Below are positions 1 to 8,127 of a stretch of DNA of 36,746 bases, one piece after another. The DNA lies in the NCBI GenBank assembly GCA_902592265.1, contig CACJDV010000010.1:1-36746 (forward strand). Reading direction: 5' to 3'. The notes below the pieces were generated by a model. It was not told the origin of the DNA and did no database searches. It saw only the letters and a program-made list of their open reading frames with translations. The stretch comes from an uncultured Pelagibacteraceae bacterium (GTDB lineage Bacteria > Pseudomonadota > Alphaproteobacteria > Pelagibacterales > Pelagibacteraceae). A program made the translations under genes and the position numbers. How positions within the stretch are numbered: the stretch's first letter is position 1; each line of letters begins with the position of its first letter.

Positions 1-2
1 CA

Positions 3-164
3 AATTTATATCCTCAAAGAATTCAAAAAAAATTTATTTTTAATGTAAGAATAAGCAAAAAAAAATATCTCGATATGATTAAAAATAGATATATTTCTAC
101 GTTAATACCCTTATCAAAAAAAACAACTTATACAAGGTATTCAAGAAATCGAATTAAATTATAA
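3..164 (+). CDS. 3' end of an unidentified gene (partial, 53 codons)
   Basis: An open frame enters from the left edge and stops at TAA 162-164. The visible 53 residues are basic and include a stretch reading KYLDMIKNRYISTL near the middle. That pattern resembles the C-terminus of some class I SAM-dependent methyltransferases, where a Y-x3-I-x2-RY-x-S segment closes the fold, but this is a weak resemblance and I do not assign a function. Two other forward frames stop early, which is why this one is preferred. Bases 165-204 hold no convincing terminator; only a 4-bp stem is visible. Confidence 0.45.
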   Translation, partial: NLYPQRIQKKFIFNVRISKKKYLDMIKNRYISTLIPLSKKTTYTRYSRNRIKL

Positions 165-204
165 AAATAAATTAAAATTTAAAGACAAATTAACTTGTAT
201 TATT

Positions 205-732
205 TTATAAAATTCTTTTAAGCAAATTTTCCTTAAACAATATTTTATGAATTAAAACAGCAAAAATGTGTAAAGATATTAATGCGATAAGTGTATAATT
301 GCCAAGGATATGAATTTCGTAAAATATCTCTGCTAAATCAAAATTATCTTGAATTTCAAGATTGAAAAAAAACATATCAAGCTCTTCACCGTTATATAAT
401 TTTTTTAAAGCACCTGAGATTGTTATCATTAAAATTGAAATATATAAAAATACATGATTTAATTTTGCAATTATTTTCTGTCCAGGAAAAATACTATTAT
501 TTAATTTTGGAGTTGGATTAAATGCTTTATAAATTAACCTTAATACAGTTAAATAAAATATACTTATACCGACTGCTACATGAATATTTTCTATGGTTAA
601 TCTTTTTTCACTGAAATCCATGTCTACTAGATACATACCTAAAGGAATTTGAATAATTAATACTGTGGCACTTAACCAATGAAATATTCTGGAAATAGCT
701 CCATATTCTGTTAGAGTATTTTTTAATTTCAT
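205..732 (-). CDS. Cytochrome b561 family protein
   Basis: This 175-aa protein has four hydrophobic segments and the N-terminal pattern S-R-x-F-H-W typical of the prokaryotic cytochrome b561 (Ni/Fe-hydrogenase b-type) family. Candidate haem ligands are H18 in the first helix, H51 in the second and H141 and H155 near the end. Such proteins carry electrons between the quinone pool and periplasmic partners. Its divergent neighbour is a periplasmic cytochrome c'-like protein, and b561 plus c-type cytochrome pairs are common, so the two may form one electron-transfer unit. The start codon at 732 directly abuts the ATG of the neighbour at 733, so promoter elements for each gene must lie inside the other or in its leader. 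Confidence 0.85.
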   Translation of the reverse strand: MKLKNTLTEYGAISRIFHWLSATVLIIQIPLGMYLVDMDFSEKRLTIENIHVAVGISIFYLTVLRLIYKAFNPTPKLNNSIFPGQKIIAKLNHVFLYISILMITISGALKKLYNGEELDMFFFNLEIQDNFDLAEIFYEIHILGNYTLIALISLHIFAVLIHKILFKENLLKRIL

Positions 733-1194
733 ATGTTGATTAACTATATCATAAATGTATTCAAATATTTTTTCTGTATTTTAATTTTCGTAATATTGTC
801 GCTTCCAGCTAATTCTGAAATGTCGGTTGAGGAAATAATAAAAGGAAGAAAGGCCCTGTTTAGTAAGAATTATAGTACTGCAAAAAGAGTGCAAGCTTTG
901 GCTAGCAAAGGAGAATTTGATAAGGCGAAATCTTTAATGATTGAAATGAGTGAAAATTACAAGACTTTAATTGAATATTTTCCGGATAATACAAAAGAGG
1001 GTTTTAAAACTGAGGCTCTACCTTTAATCTGGGAAAATAAAAGAGAGTTTAATGATTTAATGAAAAAAGCATCAAACGATATGGTTAAATTATCCTCATT
1101 ATTTGAGGATGCTGATGATGTAAGAGCTACTTTAACTCAAATGATGTGGAGTAATTGCAAAGCTTGTCATAGTAAATTTAGAGCACCACATTAA
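733..1194 (+). CDS. Cytochrome c'-like protein, periplasmic
   Basis: This 153-aa protein begins with a signal peptide (hydrophobic residues 10-25, likely cleavage after the A-N-S at 26-28). It ends with a single haem-binding motif C-K-A-C-H at residues 142-146, close to the C-terminus. A helical protein with one C-terminal CxxCH is the cytochrome c' architecture (cytochrome c prime family, usually about 130 aa mature). These proteins bind a pentacoordinate haem and are linked to nitric oxide binding or electron transfer. It is divergent from a cytochrome b561, a likely membrane partner. The gene is followed by a strongly structured intergenic region with a terminator hairpin at 1274-1299. Confidence 0.85.
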   Translation: MLINYIINVFKYFFCILIFVILSLPANSEMSVEEIIKGRKALFSKNYSTAKRVQALASKGEFDKAKSLMIEMSENYKTLIEYFPDNTKEGFKTEALPLIWENKREFNDLMKKASNDMVKLSSLFEDADDVRATLTQMMWSNCKACHSKFRAPH

Positions 1195-1211
1195 ATTTTT
1201 TAGATTAAACG

Positions 1212-1254
1212 AAGGGGTTCGCTCTTTCGTTCTCCAACCAAAAGAGCTCCCCTT
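1212..1254 (+). ncRNA. Long two-part hairpin after the cytochrome c' gene
   Basis: AAGGGG at 1212-1217 pairs with CCCCTT at 1249-1254, and inside it GCTCTTT at 1221-1227 pairs with AAAGAGC at 1241-1247, giving 13 base pairs around a short internal loop. The G+C content is far above the surroundings. CCAAAAG at 1238-1244 could instead pair with CTTTTTGG at 1261-1268, so two folds compete. It may be part of a 3' UTR, a 3'-UTR-derived small RNA or an elaborate terminator. The opposite strand also carries a 23-codon open frame (1200-1271) across this element, which I do not call as a gene. Confidence 0.45.
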
Positions 1255-1273
1255 AGTCGCCTTTTTGGCATTT

Positions 1274-1299
1274 AAGTCCTAATGGACTTTTATTTTTTT
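1274..1299 (+). terminator. Rho-independent terminator
   Basis: AAGTCC at 1274-1279 pairs with GGACTT at 1284-1289 around a TAAT loop, followed by a T-rich run to 1299. This is a standard intrinsic terminator for the cytochrome c' transcript or for the structured RNA just upstream. Confidence 0.8.
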
Positions 1300-1324
1300 C
1301 GTTTATGTTTTTATGAAATATAAA

Positions 1325-1376
1325 GCTACCCAGCTAAGTGTCAGGTGGCATTTGATTCATTAAAACTACCTCCTTG
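1325..1376 (+). other. Small hairpin followed by an anti-Shine-Dalgarno-like motif
   Basis: GCTACC at 1325-1330 pairs with GGTGGC at 1344-1349 if read as plus-strand RNA (one U-G wobble; the minus strand would have a C-A mismatch). It is followed at 1366-1376 by CTACCTCCTTG, which resembles the 3' end of 16S rRNA. On the minus strand the same bases form a strong Shine-Dalgarno (AAGGAGG, 1369-1375) 8 nt before an ATG opening an 8-codon frame (1334-1360). Which strand is transcribed cannot be told from sequence. Confidence 0.3.
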
Positions 1377-1399
1377 TATAAAAAAGATAAATTTTAGAT

Positions 1400-1458
1400 A
1401 GGTTGTATTCAAGGAATATATTTAACTAAAATCAAAATTAATTTCTTGAATACAACCT
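1400..1458. repeat. 18-bp inverted repeat in the 1195-1549 intergenic region
   Basis: The left arm 1400-1417 and right arm 1441-1458 are complementary over 18 positions with a single G-U (plus-strand) exception and a 23-nt AT-rich loop. The G-U pair is tolerated only if the plus strand is the RNA, which favours a plus-strand structured leader or terminator. A short T-run (CTCTTTTG) follows the right arm. The element lies about 90 bp upstream of the small membrane-protein gene at 1550. Confidence 0.6.
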
Positions 1459-1549
1459 GACTCTTTTGTAGTATCCGAGCATCAAAAAAATCTTCCCCTA
1501 TAAATAGAAATTTGATTTGCATTCAATTAAATTGCAGTTAAGATTAATC

Positions 1550-1729
1550 ATGAACTACTTAAGCGGACTTATAAATCTTGTAACCAGTTTAGTTATTTCA
1601 ACTATAATAATTTATGCAATAAATTTTATAGCGGGATTTGCTGGAGCTGATTATTCATTTACAAATGGCGAGGTATTTGTGATGTGGATTTTAATGGCAA
1701 TTTTAGTGAATAACTGTTTTAGAAAATAG
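1550..1729 (+). CDS. Small two-helix membrane protein, 59 aa
   Basis: I start this gene at the ATG at 1550, giving 59 aa (first residues MNYLSG). An in-frame TTG at 1517 would add 11 polar and basic residues that look like leader sequence. The protein has two hydrophobic segments (about residues 6-28 and 38-54) separated by a short polar loop containing Gly-Ala-Asp-Tyr. I do not recognise a family. It lies between the hairpin-rich region and the TPP riboswitch and points the same way as thiV, but the riboswitch begins about 60 bp after its stop, so the two are probably separate units. Confidence 0.6.
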   Translation: MNYLSGLINLVTSLVISTIIIYAINFIAGFAGADYSFTNGEVFVMWILMAILVNNCFRK

Positions 1730-1790
1730 AAATTTAATTTCTAAACATTATTCCTCTTTATTTTTAATAATATTAAAGTATTATATTTTA

Positions 1791-1852
1791 AGGGGTGTCT
1801 TTTTAGACTGAGATTAAACCCTATGAACCTGTCCGGTAATTCAGAAAGGGAA
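1791..1852 (+). promoter_or_regulatory. TPP riboswitch (THI element)
   Basis: The hallmark THI-box pieces appear in order: GGGGTGT at 1792-1798, CTGAGA at 1808-1813, ACCC at 1818-1821, GAACCTG at 1825-1831, CCGGTAAT at 1833-1840, and the closing AAAGGGA at 1845-1851. It binds thiamine pyrophosphate. The closing GGGA strand is only 5 nt before the thiV ATG at 1857, so it doubles as the Shine-Dalgarno. Ligand-stabilised P1 pairing with the GGGG at 1792-1795 would hide the ribosome site directly. There is no room for a separate expression platform or terminator. Confidence 0.93.
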
Positions 1853-1856
1853 ATAA

Positions 1857-3308
1857 ATGAATAATTCTTTTTTTTTAGATCAATCCACTTCATTAATCTT
1901 AATAATTGCAATCAGTTTGTTATTTGCTTTTTTGGGAATTAACCACACTAAAAAATTCAAAGGGTTAAATAATTATTTAACTGCTAATAGGAATATTGGT
2001 GTCTTTTCATTAACCACCAGTTTAACAGCATCAGCATTAGGAGCATGGATTTTATTTGGACCTGCTTCTGCTGCAACTTGGGGAGGTATAGGTGCGGTTA
2101 TTGGCTATTCTTTAGGAACAGCTTTTCCACTATTTTTTTTAATTTACTTAGGAAAAAAAATTAGAAACGAATTCCCTAAAGGATCTTCTTTAATAGAATT
2201 TATGAGAAGAAAATTTGGCAAAAGTTTATTTAAGCTAATTTTATTAATGACCATATTTTATATGTTCATTTTTTTGTGTGCTGAGGTAACCGCTATTTCA
2301 GTTTTAATCAATTATATATCTGGTACTGAATTTTGGATTACAGCTTTAGTAGTTCTTTCGTCCACTCTAATTTATACGTTATATGGTGGATTAAAGGCTT
2401 CAATTTTTACTGATAATATTCAAATGATTGTCATAGGAGTTTTGTTAACAATCTCTTTTATATATATTACTTCATTTACAGGTTCTAAATTTTCTTTTGA
2501 TTTTGTGACTAAAAAAAATCCTCAACTTTTGAGTAGTAATTACATTCCAAATTATACTGCAGGCTTAACTTTTTTTATAGCAGTAGCTGCAACTAATTTG
2601 TTCCATCAAGGTAATTGGCAACGTGTGTATGCAGCTAAAAATTACCAAACTTTAAAAAAAAGCTTAATTATTTCTTTTTTAATAATAATTCCTATTGTTT
2701 TTTTTATGGGCTTTTCAGGAATGGTATCTTTCTCAATTGACCCTGATATTAGACCAGATCTGGGATTTTTTTCATTGTTACTTAAAGAGCAAACAATTTT
2801 TTTATCTTTATTTGTAATTATACTGGGGATGGCATTAACAATTTCAACTGTGGACACATTAATTAATGCAATCTCGAGTTTGGTAATTTTAGATGGAAAA
2901 GCAGTATTTAATTTGAGTAAAAAAACTAATTATTTAAACTTTTCCAAATATATAATTTTATTTTTATCGTTTATCTCTTTTATTATTGCATCAAAAGGAT
3001 TTGATATTTTGTATCTTTTTTTATTAGCAGACCTGTTTTGTTGTGCTTTTGTATTAACTGTTTTTCTGAGTTTTTATGATAAATCAATTAATGAAAATTT
3101 AGCTTATATTTCTATTTTGATTGGATTGATAGGTGGATTTTTACTGTTCCCTTCACCCGATTTCTCTAAAAGTTTATTAGTAGGAATTTTCATACCAAAA
3201 GATTTATTTCCATCTTTAGTGTCACAATCATTGCTTTTTTTATCTTTTATTGTAGCGACCTTTCTACCTTTGCTTATTATTAAAGCTAAAAAGCTTCATA
3301 TAAGTTGA
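1857..3308 (+). CDS. thiV: Sodium:solute symporter, ThiV-type (thiamine precursor uptake)
   Basis: This 483-aa protein has about 13 hydrophobic segments and the sodium/solute symporter (SSS) family pattern, including an early transmembrane segment with [10 protein letters not shown] and the helix containing [15 protein letters not shown]. Members move substrates with Na+ across the inner membrane. The TPP riboswitch fused to its start ties it to thiamine. In SAR11 the SSS gene under a TPP riboswitch has been named thiV and proposed to import the pyrimidine precursor HMP, because these bacteria lack ThiC. The substrate here is inferred from that precedent and the riboswitch, not from residues. 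The RBS lies inside the aptamer. Confidence 0.85.
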   Translation: MNNSFFLDQSTSLILIIAISLLFAFLGINHTKKFKGLNNYLTANRNIGVFSLTTSLTASALGAWILFGPASAATWGGIGAVIGYSLGTAFPLFFLIYLGKKIRNEFPKGSSLIEFMRRKFGKSLFKLILLMTIFYMFIFLCAEVTAISVLINYISGTEFWITALVVLSSTLIYTLYGGLKASIFTDNIQMIVIGVLLTISFIYITSFTGSKFSFDFVTKKNPQLLSSNYIPNYTAGLTFFIAVAATNLFHQGNWQRVYAAKNYQTLKKSLIISFLIIIPIVFFMGFSGMVSFSIDPDIRPDLGFFSLLLKEQTIFLSLFVIILGMALTISTVDTLINAISSLVILDGKAVFNLSKKTNYLNFSKYIILFLSFISFIIASKGFDILYLFLLADLFCCAFVLTVFLSFYDKSINENLAYISILIGLIGGFLLFPSPDFSKSLLVGIFIPKDLFPSLVSQSLLFLSFIVATFLPLLIIKAKKLHIS

Positions 3309-3345
3309 TTGTATTAAAGTAATTAATAGCTATATAAATGCTTCC

Positions 3346-4281
3346 ATGCGGGATAATCAGATTTTAATAAACAATCTATCTAAAGTTTATGACAATGGCT
3401 TTAGTGCCTTAAAAAATATAGATTTAAAAATTAGAAAAGGGGAAATTTTTGCAATGCTTGGTCCTAATGGAGCAGGCAAAACTACTTTGATAAGTATTAT
3501 TTGTGGGATCGTAAATCCAACCTCAGGAAATGTTACTGTAGATGATTATGATATCATAAAAGATTACAGAGAAACTCGATCAAGAATAGGTTTAGTTCCT
3601 CAGGAATTAACTTTAGAGCAATTTGAGACAGTTTTTAACAATGTTTCTTACTCAAGAGGTCTATACGGGAAAAAAGCAGATCCAAATCATATCGAGAAAG
3701 TCTTAAAACAACTAAGTTTATGGGATAAAAAAGATCTCAAACTTCGGCAGTTATCTGGTGGAATGAAAAGAAGAGTTTTAATAGCGAAAGCCTTATCTCA
3801 TGAACCGACAATTCTATTTTTAGATGAGCCTACAGCTGGCGTTGATGTAGAACTAAGAAAAGAAATGTGGCAGGTTGTTGAAAATTTGAGAAAAACTGGT
3901 GTTACAATTATTTTAACTACTCATTATATAGAAGAAGCAGAAGCAATAGCTGATCGAGTTGGTGTTATAAATCAGGGAGAGATCGTAGTTGTCGATGAAA
4001 CTAAGGAACTATTAAAAAAAATGGGTCATAAAAAACTTACAATAGATTTACAAGAAAAAATAAATCAAATACCTACAACACTACAAAAATACAACTTATC
4101 TTTTACTCCAGACTTGATGAGCTTAAATTATACTTATAATGTTCAAGCGAAAAGAACAGGAATTACAAATTTACTTCAAGATTTAAAAGATGCAGGACTT
4201 AAATTGAAAGATTTGAAAACTGAACAAAGTACTTTAGAAAAAATTTTTGTAAATCTAGTTAAGGAGAAAAATGAAAATTAA
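3346..4281 (+). CDS. ABC-2 exporter ATP-binding subunit
   Basis: This 311-aa ATPase has Walker A GPNGAGKT (39-46), the Q-loop near Q86, signature LSGGM (136-140), Walker B ILFLDE (156-161) and the switch histidine H193. After the ATPase core, residues about 225-311 form the C-terminal extension usual in the CcmA/YadG branch of drug and polysaccharide exporters. It overlaps the next gene, the permease, by 11 bp, so they are translationally coupled and form one complex in the inner membrane. The substrate is unknown. It starts 37 bp after thiV and may be read from the riboswitch transcript, although nothing in the protein points to thiamine. Confidence 0.92.
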   Translation: MRDNQILINNLSKVYDNGFSALKNIDLKIRKGEIFAMLGPNGAGKTTLISIICGIVNPTSGNVTVDDYDIIKDYRETRSRIGLVPQELTLEQFETVFNNVSYSRGLYGKKADPNHIEKVLKQLSLWDKKDLKLRQLSGGMKRRVLIAKALSHEPTILFLDEPTAGVDVELRKEMWQVVENLRKTGVTIILTTHYIEEAEAIADRVGVINQGEIVVVDETKELLKKMGHKKLTIDLQEKINQIPTTLQKYNLSFTPDLMSLNYTYNVQAKRTGITNLLQDLKDAGLKLKDLKTEQSTLEKIFVNLVKEKNEN

Positions 4282-5038
4282 TTTTTATGCATTTAGAGCA
4301 ATTTATCTTCATGAGATGGATCGTTTTAGAAGAACTTTAACTCAATCTGTATTATCTCCAGTATTAACAACTTCTTTATATTTTATAGTTTTTGGATCAG
4401 TAATTGGAGGCTATGTCGAAAAAATTGATGGAATAAGCTACGGATCATACATCGTGCCCGGTCTATTGATGCTAACACTATTAACTCAATCAATCAGCAA
4501 CACTTCTTTTGGAATTTTTTTTCCAAAATTTAATGGAACGATTTATGAAATTTTAGCTGCCCCAATTTCAACATTAGAGGTCGTACTTGCTTTTGTAGGA
4601 GCTGGTGCAACAAAAACACTTATAGTAAGTATAATAATATTTATCACGTCATTATTTTTCGTAGATGTCCAAGTCAAATATCCATTGCTAATGATATTTT
4701 TGTTAATTTTGGTGGCATTTACTTTTGCATTATTTGGTTTTTTAATAGGTTTAATGAGCTCAGATTTCGAGCAAATGTCTATAATTCCAACTTTGTTTGT
4801 GACACCGATGGTATTTTTAGGTGGCAGTTTGTATTCATTAGATATGCTGCCGTCATTTTGGCAAACTGTGACTTATTTTAATCCAGTTGTTTACTTAATT
4901 AATGGTTTAAGATTTTCTTTTTATGGGGTTTCTGACTTTAATATTTGGATAAGTATTGGAACTATGTTTTTATTTTTATTCATTTGTATAACAGTAGTTA
5001 CAGTTCTTCTTAAAAAAGGTTATAAAATCAAATCTTAA
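4271..5038 (+). CDS. ABC-2 type permease subunit
   Basis: This 255-aa protein has six hydrophobic segments after a short cytoplasmic N-terminus ([14 protein letters not shown]). It carries the ABC-2 permease features: an early [14 protein letters not shown] helix and the late [16 protein letters not shown] and [12 protein letters not shown] segments typical of the YadH/DrrB group. It pairs with the ATPase encoded just upstream and overlapping its end. The complex would export a hydrophobic or lipid-linked compound; the substrate cannot be read from the sequence. Confidence 0.92.
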   Translation: MKINFYAFRAIYLHEMDRFRRTLTQSVLSPVLTTSLYFIVFGSVIGGYVEKIDGISYGSYIVPGLLMLTLLTQSISNTSFGIFFPKFNGTIYEILAAPISTLEVVLAFVGAGATKTLIVSIIIFITSLFFVDVQVKYPLLMIFLLILVAFTFALFGFLIGLMSSDFEQMSIIPTLFVTPMVFLGGSLYSLDMLPSFWQTVTYFNPVVYLINGLRFSFYGVSDFNIWISIGTMFLFLFICITVVTVLLKKGYKIKS

Positions 5039-5060
5039 CTGACCCATTTCTGGGCCAGTT
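5037..5060 (-). terminator. Hairpin between the converging exporter and aceA genes
   Basis: Nine positions pair around a 6-nt loop, next to the permease stop codon. As plus-strand RNA there is an A-C mismatch, while as minus-strand RNA the same position is a G-U wobble and the stem is unbroken. The hairpin therefore fits better as the aceA terminator, with a modest U-rich tail (AAGATTTGATTTT) on that strand. It may serve both genes. Confidence 0.55.
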
Positions 5061-5089
5061 AATAACTCTAATTAAGAAGGATAGTTTTA

Positions 5090-6364
5090 TTAGAATTGTT
5101 CAGATTCTGTTGAACCTGCCATTGCCGTGGTAGAACTTTTTCCACTACTTATTGTATTGGATACAGCATCAAAATAAGATGTACCAACTTCACGTTGATG
5201 TTTAACACTAGTATATCCATCTTTTTCACGAGCAAATTCTTGTTGTTGAATTCTTGAGTATGCTGTCATACCTTCATTTTTATATTTTTCAGCTAACTCA
5301 AAAATTGCAATATTTTGTGTATGAAATCCTGCTAAAGTAATAAATTGAAATTTATAACCCATTTGACTAATTTTTTGTTGAAATGATGCTATCTCATCGT
5401 CTGATAAATGTTTTTTCCAGTTAAATGATGGAGAACAATTATATGCTAAAAGTTTACCCGGAAATTTCTCATGAATTGCATCAGCAAACTTTTTTGCTTC
5501 TTCTAAATTGGGAGTTGCTGTTTCGCACCATATTAAATCAGAGTACGGAGCATAAGCTAGACCTCTTGATATTGCTTGTTCAATACCAGCTTTTACATAA
5601 TAGAAACCTTCTGGAGATCTTTCTCCTGTTAAAAAAGGTTTGTCATTTTCATCGTAATCATTTGTAATTAATTTTGCTGCATTAGCATCTGTTCTAGCTA
5701 ATATAATTAAAGGAACATCTGCGATATCGGCTGCCAATCTAGCGGCTTTTAAATTTTTAATCATTGTACCAGTTGGAACTAAAACTTTTCCTCCCATATG
5801 ACCACATTTTTTCTCACTTGCTAATTGATCCTCAAAATGAACACCAGCTGCACCTGCTTTAATAAATTTTTTTGCAAGTTCGAAAACATTTAAAGGTCCA
5901 CCAAAGCCGGCTTCACCGTCAGCAATAATTGGTAACATGTAGTCTACTCTTTTTTCTTTTTTCATGTCACCATCTTTTAATTCCATATGTTGGATTTGAT
6001 CAGCTCTAATTAAAGCATTATTCATAGACTCTACTAATTTAGGTGCACTATCATAAGGATATAAAGATTGATCAGGATACATTTCCCCAGCACTATTTGC
6101 ATCAGCAGCTACTTGCCAACCACTTAAATAAATTGCCTTTAATCCAGCCTTTGCGTGTTGAACTGCATGATTACCTGACAACGACCCTAAAGTATTAACA
6201 TAATTTTCTGTATTTAATAATTTCCAAAGTTTTGTAGATTGTTGTTTACAAATCGAATACTCAATTTTAATTGAGCCTCTCAGTCTTTCGACTTCTTCAG
6301 GAGTATAATCTCTTTTAATACCTGCAAATCTTTTTAAATCGTAAGAAATATTTTCTGCACTCAT
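5090..6364 (-). CDS. aceA: Isocitrate lyase
   Basis: This 424-aa enzyme splits isocitrate into glyoxylate and succinate, the first step of the glyoxylate bypass. The catalytic signature KKCGHMGGK is at residues 185-193 with the active-site Cys at 187. The conserved segments [10 protein letters not shown] (81-90) and [11 protein letters not shown] (146-156) are also present. Length matches bacterial AceA. A strong Shine-Dalgarno (AGGGAG) precedes the ATG. A 53-aa gene lies 53 bp upstream on the same strand, so the two are probably cotranscribed from the operator region at 6580-6690. A regulator of the RamB/ScfR family is divergent from them. No malate synthase is in the window. Confidence 0.97.
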   Translation of the reverse strand: MSAENISYDLKRFAGIKRDYTPEEVERLRGSIKIEYSICKQQSTKLWKLLNTENYVNTLGSLSGNHAVQHAKAGLKAIYLSGWQVAADANSAGEMYPDQSLYPYDSAPKLVESMNNALIRADQIQHMELKDGDMKKEKRVDYMLPIIADGEAGFGGPLNVFELAKKFIKAGAAGVHFEDQLASEKKCGHMGGKVLVPTGTMIKNLKAARLAADIADVPLIILARTDANAAKLITNDYDENDKPFLTGERSPEGFYYVKAGIEQAISRGLAYAPYSDLIWCETATPNLEEAKKFADAIHEKFPGKLLAYNCSPSFNWKKHLSDDEIASFQQKISQMGYKFQFITLAGFHTQNIAIFELAEKYKNEGMTAYSRIQQQEFAREKDGYTSVKHQREVGTSYFDAVSNTISSGKSSTTAMAGSTESEQF

Positions 6365-6417
6365 TACTACTCCCTGTTAGGTTAAGTTATTGAAAATGAA
6401 TTTTAGTGTTTGAAAAA

Positions 6418-6579
6418 TTAGTTAGAGTCGTTAAGGGTCTCAACTAGATCTTTCATTCCACTTGAACCCCAATCACAATGATCATCTCTCATGTAAATAC
6501 CTCTGCTATTGTGCCTAGCAAGGTCCTCATGTTTTATGATTTGAGCCTCATTTTCGTTGTTTTTTAATTTTTCGTCCAT
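6418..6579 (-). CDS. Small soluble protein upstream of aceA, 53 aa
   Basis: A 53-codon frame starts at ATG 6579 and stops at TAA 6418, filling the gap between aceA and the operator array. The product is charged and has an unexpectedly rich composition for AT-rich noncoding DNA, with His, Cys, Trp and Gly clustered in the second half (segment RDDHCDWGSSGMKDL, residues 31-45). It has no membrane segment or signal peptide. I do not recognise a family. Its place directly downstream of the presumed RamB-type operators and upstream of aceA suggests it is co-regulated with the glyoxylate bypass. The Cys-His-Asp cluster could bind metal, but that is a guess. Confidence 0.65.
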   Translation of the reverse strand: MDEKLKNNENEAQIIKHEDLARHNSRGIYMRDDHCDWGSSGMKDLVETLNDSN

Positions 6580-6690
6580 GTAAATCTTATAATTTACAGG
6601 ATTTACAAAATCTACAAAAAAGCATAAAAGCCTTGTAAATTGAAGAAAAATTTTGTAAAAATAAATTTACAAAATTTACTAATAGAAAAT
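6580..6690. promoter_or_regulatory. Operator array between aceA operon and its divergent regulator
   Basis: This 111-bp divergent region carries repeated TTTACAAA-like half sites. ATTTTGTAAA (6650-6659) and TTTACAAAAT (6666-6675) form a perfect 10-bp inverted repeat with a 6-bp spacer. ATTTACAA (6601-6608) and TTGTAAAT (6633-6640) form a second perfect inverted pair. Further half sites are ATTTACAGG (6592-6600) and TCTACAAAA (6611-6619), plus GTAAAT at 6580-6585. Repeated symmetric sites between a regulator and its likely target suggest autoregulation and control of aceA. Binding itself is inferred. Confidence 0.65.
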
Positions 6691-8124
6691 ATGAGTCAAT
6701 TAGATTTGAAAATAGGACCAAAAATTAAGGCTTTTAGAAGACAATTAGGTCTTCAAGCTAACAAATTGGCTGAAGAACTAAATATATCTCCAAGTTATTT
6801 GAACCTTATTGAAGGAGGAAAAAGAAAAATAGATGGAGATTTACTATTAAAAATTTGTGAAAAATTGAATATTGAACTTTCTCAATTAACCTCAAAATCA
6901 GATATCAATTTAGAAAATACTTTGTCAGAAATACTTGATGATAAATTGTTCGAGGATTTAGATATTTTAGGTCCGGAAGTGAGAGATCTTGTTGGCACAA
7001 ACCCAAAAATCGGGAGAGCAATTGTAAGACTAGGAGATATTTTAAAAAAGAAAGATCATGAAATGATCAATAAAATTGAAACTATTTCTGGCAAGATTGT
7101 TGATAATAGAAAGAATTCATTTCCAGGCGAAGTTATCTCAGACTTTTTACAAGAAAATAAAAACTATTTTCCAAAATTAGAAGATTTTGCAAATAAAGTT
7201 TTTGAGAAAGTTCAAAAAAATAATAGGACTAGATATATTGCACTCTGTGAGTATTTAAAATCAGAGTATGACATAACAGTAAAGGATGTTATTCCTGAAG
7301 AAAATAAACCTTTTTCAAAACTCTATAGGAAAAATAAAAAAGAACTATTGTTGAGTGATTATAGTTCTTTAGAAACAAAAAAACTACATGCAGCTGCTCA
7401 AATAGCTCAAGAGGGTTCAGATATAGAAATTGAGGAATATTTATCCAAATTCACTTTTCCATCTGATGAGTCAAAAAAATTAACAAAAATTGCGTTATTA
7501 AATTACTGCGGTGCAGCAATTTTGATGCCTTACAGACTTTTTCACACAGAGTGTAAAAAGCTAAAGTATGATTTGGAGTTATTACAAAATACCTTTGCTA
7601 CATCCTTTGAACAGGTGGCTCATAGAGTTACATGCTTACAAGATCCAAAACTTCCAGGAATACCATTTCACTTTTTAAGAGTAGATATGGCCGGGAATAT
7701 ATCAAAAAGATTTTCATTATCAGGAATAGAAATTCCAAGATATGGAGGCGCTTGTCCACGTTGGAACGTTTATTCAGCTTTGACAAGACCTGGTATTATT
7801 CAAGCTGCAGTTAGTAAAATGTCTAATGGTGAAAAATATGTATGCATTGCAAGAACAGTTGAGAAAGGAATTGGAAGATTTGGTCAATCAAAAAGCATTT
7901 TATCTATTGGATTGGGATGTGAAGCAAAATATGCTAAGGAATTTATTTATTCGGAAAATTTAAATATCAATGATAAATCTACTGAAATACCAATAGGTGT
8001 GTCATGTAGAACGTGTGATAGATTAGACTGTTCACAGAGAGCTTTCCCACCTTTACATAAGAAATTTGATGTTGATATTAACTCAAGGGGTGTCTCTGTT
8101 TATGTTGGAGACAAAAACACATAG
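6691..8124 (+). CDS. RamB/ScfR-family transcriptional regulator (XRE HTH, short-chain acyl sensor)
   Basis: I start this gene at ATG 6691 (477 aa). An upstream TTG at 6640 would put the operator inside the coding region. An XRE-type helix-turn-helix lies at about residues 8-65 (pattern KLAEELNISPSYLNLIEGG). The middle region is an ImmA/IrrE-like domain whose protease motif is degenerate, and the C-terminal part is the DUF2083 domain with a Cys-rich end (CRTCDRLDCSQR). This matches the short-chain fatty acyl-CoA regulators, which include RamB and PrpR of actinobacteria; RamB controls isocitrate lyase. Here it is divergent from aceA, the expected target. Length fits the family (about 470-500 aa). 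Confidence 0.85.
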   Translation: MSQLDLKIGPKIKAFRRQLGLQANKLAEELNISPSYLNLIEGGKRKIDGDLLLKICEKLNIELSQLTSKSDINLENTLSEILDDKLFEDLDILGPEVRDLVGTNPKIGRAIVRLGDILKKKDHEMINKIETISGKIVDNRKNSFPGEVISDFLQENKNYFPKLEDFANKVFEKVQKNNRTRYIALCEYLKSEYDITVKDVIPEENKPFSKLYRKNKKELLLSDYSSLETKKLHAAAQIAQEGSDIEIEEYLSKFTFPSDESKKLTKIALLNYCGAAILMPYRLFHTECKKLKYDLELLQNTFATSFEQVAHRVTCLQDPKLPGIPFHFLRVDMAGNISKRFSLSGIEIPRYGGACPRWNVYSALTRPGIIQAAVSKMSNGEKYVCIARTVEKGIGRFGQSKSILSIGLGCEAKYAKEFIYSENLNINDKSTEIPIGVSCRTCDRLDCSQRAFPPLHKKFDVDINSRGVSVYVGDKNT

Positions 8125-8127
8125 ACG

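Noticed and set aside
1200..1271. A 23-codon minus-strand frame (Arg- and Leu-rich) across the 1212-1254 hairpin
   Set aside because: No ribosome site, and the bases are already explained by the hairpin. Coding is possible but not supported.
1321..1380. Possible SAM-II/SAM-V riboswitch because of an AAAGCTA sequence
   Set aside because: The required pseudoknot pairing and the second conserved segment are not present, and the downstream gene is not a methionine gene.
1438..1482. A 14-codon minus-strand frame with a GGGGAAG-like SD beside the 18-bp inverted repeat
   Set aside because: Too short to support, and its 3' half is the repeat arm; wobble pairs favour the plus strand.
5425..5667. An 80-codon plus-strand frame opposite aceA
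   Set aside because: Shadow of the isocitrate lyase gene with no independent support.
6640..6690. TTG start at 6640 for the RamB-like regulator
   Set aside because: It would place the perfect inverted repeat inside the gene, and the added residues do not resemble the family; ATG 6691 fits.
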